From positions 1-24,301 of the forward strand of contig JBNGIS010023639.1 of NCBI GenBank assembly GCA_049999725.1: DNA of 24,301 nt, read 5' to 3'. The translations under genes and the position numbers were made by a program. Source of the stretch: Haplomitrium mnioides (taxonomy: Eukaryota > Marchantiophyta > Haplomitriopsida > Calobryales). Shown here piece by piece: positions 20,081 through 24,301 of this stretch; position 1 is the first letter of the stretch; every line of letters starts with the position of its first letter. The notes below the pieces were generated by a model, which saw only the letters and a list, made by a program, of their open reading frames with translations, searched no databases and was not told the DNA's origin.

Positions 20081-21360
20081 AGCACATATTACTACTAGCT
20101 ACATAGAGATCACTTCTTTGTTGAACAAAAAAAAGACAATTGGAATATACAATTCAATGTCTCAATAAATGTGATCATTCATGTCACCTCTTGTAACTAG
20201 AGAAAGAGACAAAATTGCTGACATCTGAGCCAGCTACATGTAGGGAATGAATCCCTGAATACTCAAATTGTGGTATGCAGAAGTAGAATCTTTGTCACCT
20301 TCTCTGTCGATGCTGCAATCTTCATGATTATAGGTGTAGGTCATATGAAGGTAGATGAAAGCACAAACCTCAACTGCAATACCTCGAAGGAAAGCGTTGC
20401 TTGATGACAAAATGCAAGTCAAATGGGGTGGCAAAGTTAGGTTTTCGCCACTAGGTTGAGGCCAAAACTGCGAATCACCAAAGTTTTGAATAAATGATGA
20501 TGATAATTTGACCCATGTGCTTGTTTAATCCTGCTTTGAATGTCCTTTGATTTGTTTCAATTTCACTCTTAGATACCGCTTTGACTATACTTCAATTTTG
20601 CTTATAGACTTTTGCAATGTGGGTCTTGAAGCAATTCATTTCTTCACCAGATAGGACTAGTTCTAGCACAGGATCTACTTTACCACATGTGATGAAGTCC
20701 CAAAATCCTCTGCCTTTAATGAAATTGGTCATTCTCATAGACCAACAAACCAAACATTGTAGTTGTTCTCAATCAATTTCTTATTGACAATATGAGAAAT
20801 CCCATCTTCCATTTGAATCATGTGAATCAAGTATGCTTGCAAGCACAACAAGGACTGTGCTTCTAGCACAAGTTGCTACTAACTACACAAAGATAACTTC
20901 TCTACTGAAAAGAAGAAATACAATTGGAATATAAAATTCACCGCCTCAAGGAATTTGAGCATTTGCGTCACCTCTTGTGACTAGAGAAAGAGAAAAAATA
21001 ATTAGCATCTAAACTTGTTATGTGCAAAAAATGAATCCATGAATACTCAAACTTTGATTTGCAAGAGTAGATATCTTGCAACCTTCTCAGTCAATGCTAC
21101 AATCTTCACAACAATAGGTACAAGTCATATGAAGGCATATGAAAGCACAAACCTCAACTGCAATACCTCAAAGGAAAGCGTTGTTTGTTGACAAAATGTA
21201 AGTCAAAGAGGGTGGCAAAATCAAGTTCACGCTGCCAAGCTGAGAGCAAAACCGTGAACTACCAAATTATGGGTAAACAATATTGATAACTTGACCCTTA
21301 TGCTTCTTTGATCCTACTTCAAGTGCTTTTCATTTCTTCTCTTTAATTCTGCTTTGATTT
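19831..21360. repeat. Tandem duplication of gag start and leader
   Basis: Unit 1 (about 19,831-20,604) and unit 2 (about 20,605-21,360) are imperfect direct repeats. Matching points such as CCTTTAATGAAATTGGTCAT are about 775 bp apart and drift to 783 bp at the end. Each unit encodes on the minus strand V-W-S-x-R-M-T-N-F-I-K-G-R-G-F-W and then an upstream leader with no clear coding. It is a partial tandem duplication of the 5' end of the copia element or of two nested elements. Confidence 0.8.
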
Positions 21361-21490
21361 GTCGTGTGCATACACATCGCTTACACAACTACATTGTCGA
21401 CACACATTCCATAACATCTACAGATATACAACAGAGAATGACAATGTGTGTCAATAATGTAGTTGTGTATGCGATGTGTATGCGCAGGAC
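21361..21490. repeat. 48-bp-arm inverted repeat (hairpin)
   Basis: Arm 1 (21,361-21,408) and the reverse complement of arm 2 (21,443-21,490) agree at 43 of 48 positions, with a 34-nt spacer. The arms contain CATACACATCGC and ACACAACTACATT. It abuts the end of the tandem duplication. It could be a small foldback element or a hairpin-RNA source; no clear target duplication is seen. Confidence 0.85.
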
Positions 21491-21822
21491 ACCTTTGCAA
21501 ACATAGAGTCCAAGCTACCTTTGAAATTGAAGTTCTAATTTGTAACAGTTGTGCTCAAATCTTATGTTTCTCCTCTAAAAACTTTTGATTATTTCAATTC
21601 ACAGACAAGTACTTATTGTGAATGTTATTCAAATTTTCTTATATTTAAATTAACTACAGTTTCTTTTTAACCTTTCTATAAATTTTTACCTCTACTAATC
21701 CAAACATTTTTTGTAGCTGATTTGAATATTTTTAGCACTTGAGAATTTCTTTTGAAGTTCAAAACATCAATGCATGTTTTACTGAACTACTTTTATCTCT
21801 TTGGTGCTTTGTGTTGTTGCAG
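21491..21822 (+). other. AT-rich intron-like stretch
   Basis: No coding similarity. It ends in a T-rich run and GTTGTTGCAG at 21,813-21,822, a good 3' splice site directly before the transposase fragment, so it may be the intron of that gene. It also holds CTTGAGAATTTC near 21,740, a 12-bp match to the 53-bp satellite unit. Confidence 0.45.
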
Positions 21823-22190
21823 TCAAATATAATCGCCAATTGTTTCTTCATCATGATGAACAAATGAAAGAAAGAACAAAACTTGCAAAACCATCAAAGA
21901 AAATGTTATGCTAATGGTCCAACGAGAATTGCTATCGATGGAATAGATCAAAAGAAAATAGTCATTCTACATTGGCCTTCGCCACCAAAAAACATTGATA
22001 AAGATTGTTTGGCGGATATGCATGCTGTTGGTGTCTTAATATTCAATTATGCTCTTTCTTCAAAGGTCTTCTAAACCTACAGAAACTTGAGAAGCGGCTT
22101 CAATTTCACAGCTATGCTGCTCAATAGAATACCATGTGACTTTGAAGGGCCACTGCCTCCAACTTGTATCTTCAATTGGACAATACAACA
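21823..22190 (+). pseudogene. Transposase catalytic fragment (DUF7869-like)
   Basis: Plus-strand exon after a splice acceptor. The first frame reads K-Y-N-R-Q-L-F-L-H-H-D-E-Q-M-K-E-R-T-K-L. After a frameshift near 21,895 it continues KCYANGPTRIAIDGIDQKK and then H-W-P-S-P-P and D-M-H-A-V-G-V-L-I-F. An R-x4-H-x3-Q-x3-R block followed by I-x-IDG(M/I)DQ-x-K and later H-x-x-G-V is the signature I know from DUF7869-type transposases. It is the part missing from copies A to C, so I take it as a fourth, orphan piece of the same family; identity with that family is inferred because the segment has no partner here. It ends in P-P-T-C-I-F-N-W-T and runs into the satellite. Confidence 0.55.
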
Positions 22191-22210
22191 TGAGAGCGAG
22201 ATTCAAAACC

Positions 22211-24301
22211 TGAGAATTTCCATTCAAAACCTTGCTTGTAGTATCTTCAATTCAGTAGATGCTTGAGAATTTCCATTTAAAACTTTGCTTGTAGTATCTT
22301 CAATTCAGTAGATGCTTGAGAATTTCCATTCAAATCTTTACTTGTAGTATCTTCAATAGAAGAGATGCTTGAGAATTTCAATTCAAAAGTTTTCTTGTAG
22401 TATCTTGAATTCAGTAGATGCTTTAGAATTTCAATTCCAAACTTTGCTTGTAGTATCTTCAATTTAGTAGATGCCTGAGAATTTCAATTCAAAACTTTGC
22501 TTGCAGTATCTTCAATTCAGTAGATGCCTAAGAGATTCAATTCAAAACTTTGCTTGTAGTATCTTCAATTCAGCACATGCTTGAGAATTTCAATTCGAAA
22601 ATTTGCTTGTAGTATCTTCAATTATGTAGATGCTTGAGAATTTCAATTCAAAACTTTGCCTGTAGTATCTTCAATTCAATAGATGCTTGAGAATTTCAAT
22701 TCAAAACTTTGCTTGTAGTATCTTCAATTCAGGAGATGCTTGGGAATTTCAATCCAAAGTTTTGCTTGTAGTATCTTCAATTCTGTAGATGTCTGAGAAT
22801 TTCAATTCAAAACTTTGCTTGTAGTATCTTCAATTCAGTAGATGCTTGAGAATTTCAATTCAAAAATTTGCTTGTAGTATCTTCAACTCAGTAGATGCTT
22901 GAGAATATCAATTCAAAACTTTGCTTGTAGTATCTTCAATTCAGTAGATGCGTGAGAATTTCAATTGAAAACTTTGCTTGTAGTATCTTCAATTCAGAAG
23001 ATGCCTCACAATTTCAATTCAAAATCTTGCTTGCAGTATCTTCAATTGAGTAGATGCCTCGCAATTTCAATTCAAAACTTTGCTTGTAGTATCTTAAATT
23101 CAGTAGATGCCTAAAGAATTTCGATTCAAAACTATGCTTGTAGTATCTTCAATTCAGTAGTTGCATAAGAATTTCAATTCAAAACTTTGCTTGTAGTATC
23201 TTGAATTTAGTAGATGCCCGAGAATTTCAATTCAAAACTTTGCTTGTAGTATCTTCAATTGAGTAGATGCTTGACAATTTCAATTCAAAACTTTGCTTGT
23301 AGTATCTTCAATTAAGTAGATGCTTGAGAATTTCAATTCCAAACTTTCCTTGTAGTATCTTCAATTGAGTAGATGCTTGAGAATTTGAATTCGACACTTT
23401 TCTTGTAGTATCTTCAATTCAGTAGATGCTTGAGAATTTCAATTCGAAACTTTGCTTGTAGTATCTTCAATTCAGTAGATGCTTGAGAATTTCAATTCGA
23501 AACTTTGTTTGTAGTATCTTCAATTCAAAAGATGCCTGAGAATTTCATTTCAAAACTTTGCTTGTAGTAACTTTGATTCAGTATATGCCTGAGAATTTCA
23601 TTTCAAAACTTTGCTTGTACTATCTTCAATTCAGTAGATGCCTAAGAATTTCAATTGAAAACTTTGCTTGTAGTATCTTCAAGTCAGTACATGCGTGAGA
23701 ATTTGAATTCAAAACTTTGCTTGTAGTATCTTTAATTAAGTAGATCCTTGACAATTTCAATTCCAAACTTTGCTTGTAGTATCTTCAATTCAGTAGATGC
23801 GTGAGAATTTCAATTCAAAACCTTGCTTGTAGTATCATTAATTCGGTAGATGCCTGAGAATTTCAATTCAAAACCTTGCTTGTAGTATCTTCAATTGAGT
23901 AGATGCTTGAGAATTTCAATTTAAAACTTTGCTTGTAGTATCTTCAATTCAGTAGATGCTTGAGAATTTCCATTCAAATCTTTAGTTGTAGTATCTTCAA
24001 TACAAGAGATGCTTGAGAATTTCAATTCAAAACTTTGCTTGTAGTATCTTGAATTCAGTAGATGCTTGAGAATTTCAGTTGCAAACTTTGCTTGTAGTAT
24101 CTTCAATTTAGTAGATGCCTAAGAATTTCAATTCAAAACCTTGCTTGTAGTATCTTCAATTCAGTAGATGCCTAAGAGATTCAATTCAAAACTTTGCTTG
24201 TAGTATCTTCAATTCGATAGATGCTTGAGAATTTTAATTCGAAACTTTGCTTGTAGTATCTTCAATTATGTAGATGCTTGAGAATTTCAATTCGAAACTT
24301 T
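22211..24301. repeat. 53-bp satellite array with higher-order structure
   Basis: About 39 head-to-tail units of 53 bp (GTATCTT recurs at 22,241, 22,294 and onward) running off the window end. The unit contains CTTGTAGTATCTTCAATTCA and GATGCTTGAGAATTTCAATT. Most units differ at a few bases. The variants of 22,263-22,657 recur in order at 23,907-24,301, an offset of about 1,644 bp or 31 units. The short reading frames inside it (near 22,277 and 23,921) are products of the repeat. Confidence 0.95.

Noticed and set aside
20100-21360. 5' LTR and tRNA primer site of the copia element
   Set aside because: I looked for a match to the 230-bp LTR and for a GCTCTGATACCA-type site and found neither; the region is the duplicated gag/leader.
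22277-24106. Two 61-codon minus-strand frames with nearly the same protein
   Set aside because: Both are three-unit read-throughs of the 53-bp satellite; their likeness reflects the higher-order repeat, not a gene family.
1-24301. tRNA, rRNA or intact host genes
   Set aside because: No cloverleaf, rRNA-like block or long intact reading frame was recognised; all longer coding similarities are to mobile elements.

Overview
The window reads as nuclear DNA of a land plant, more likely a gymnosperm or other repeat-rich lineage than a compact angiosperm (inference, low confidence). It is AT-rich and has introns with GT/AG borders. It carries a Ty1/copia retroelement relic whose RNase H region matches plant copia elements, a plant solo LTR with a target-site duplication, and a 53-bp satellite. 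I see no intact host gene; every coding stretch belongs to a transposable element and is broken.

Positions 260 to 15,609 hold three decayed copies of one unusual DNA-transposon-like family. Copy A (260-5,145) and copy C (10,016-15,609) lie in the same orientation; copy B (9,785 down to about 6,116) is inverted between them. Each copy had two divergent genes separated by a bidirectional promoter. One gene (minus strand in A and C, plus strand in B) is transposase-like, with a Cys-x2-Cys segment, an AFxxxxxIGNDRIQRI segment and a YWRxxFPNVxIPKxxRF segment. A fourth fragment at 21,823-22,190 adds an AIDGIDQKK motif typical of DUF7869/KDZ-like transposases. The other gene encodes a basic, Pro-rich N-terminus, a ParB-like segment (YEIAxGNHxxAA) and a beta-class DNA amino-methyltransferase: motif IV (D-I-P-Y, pieced together from copies B and C) comes first, then a target-recognition stretch, then a DLFSxFGTSL motif I. 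A ParB-methyltransferase gene carried by a plant transposon is the main discovery candidate.

Inside the introns of that gene, at equivalent places in different copies, lie arrays of a 24-25-bp unit whose consensus is a near-perfect palindrome (AGTCCATGCGCGCATGGACT). Such palindromic arrays next to a ParB-like/methyltransferase gene could be binding or modification sites; that is inference.

Later events: a 545-bp solo LTR (13,931-14,475; TSD GAGAG) went into copy C. A minus-strand copia element (LTR 15,610-15,839, polyprotein relic to about 20,080) interrupts copy C's methyltransferase just after motif IV. Its gag start and leader are duplicated in tandem (about 19,831-20,604 and 20,605-21,360). 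A 48-bp-arm inverted repeat (21,361-21,490) abuts that duplication. The window ends in about 39 units of a 53-bp satellite (22,211-24,301) with a higher-order period of about 1,644 bp (31 units).
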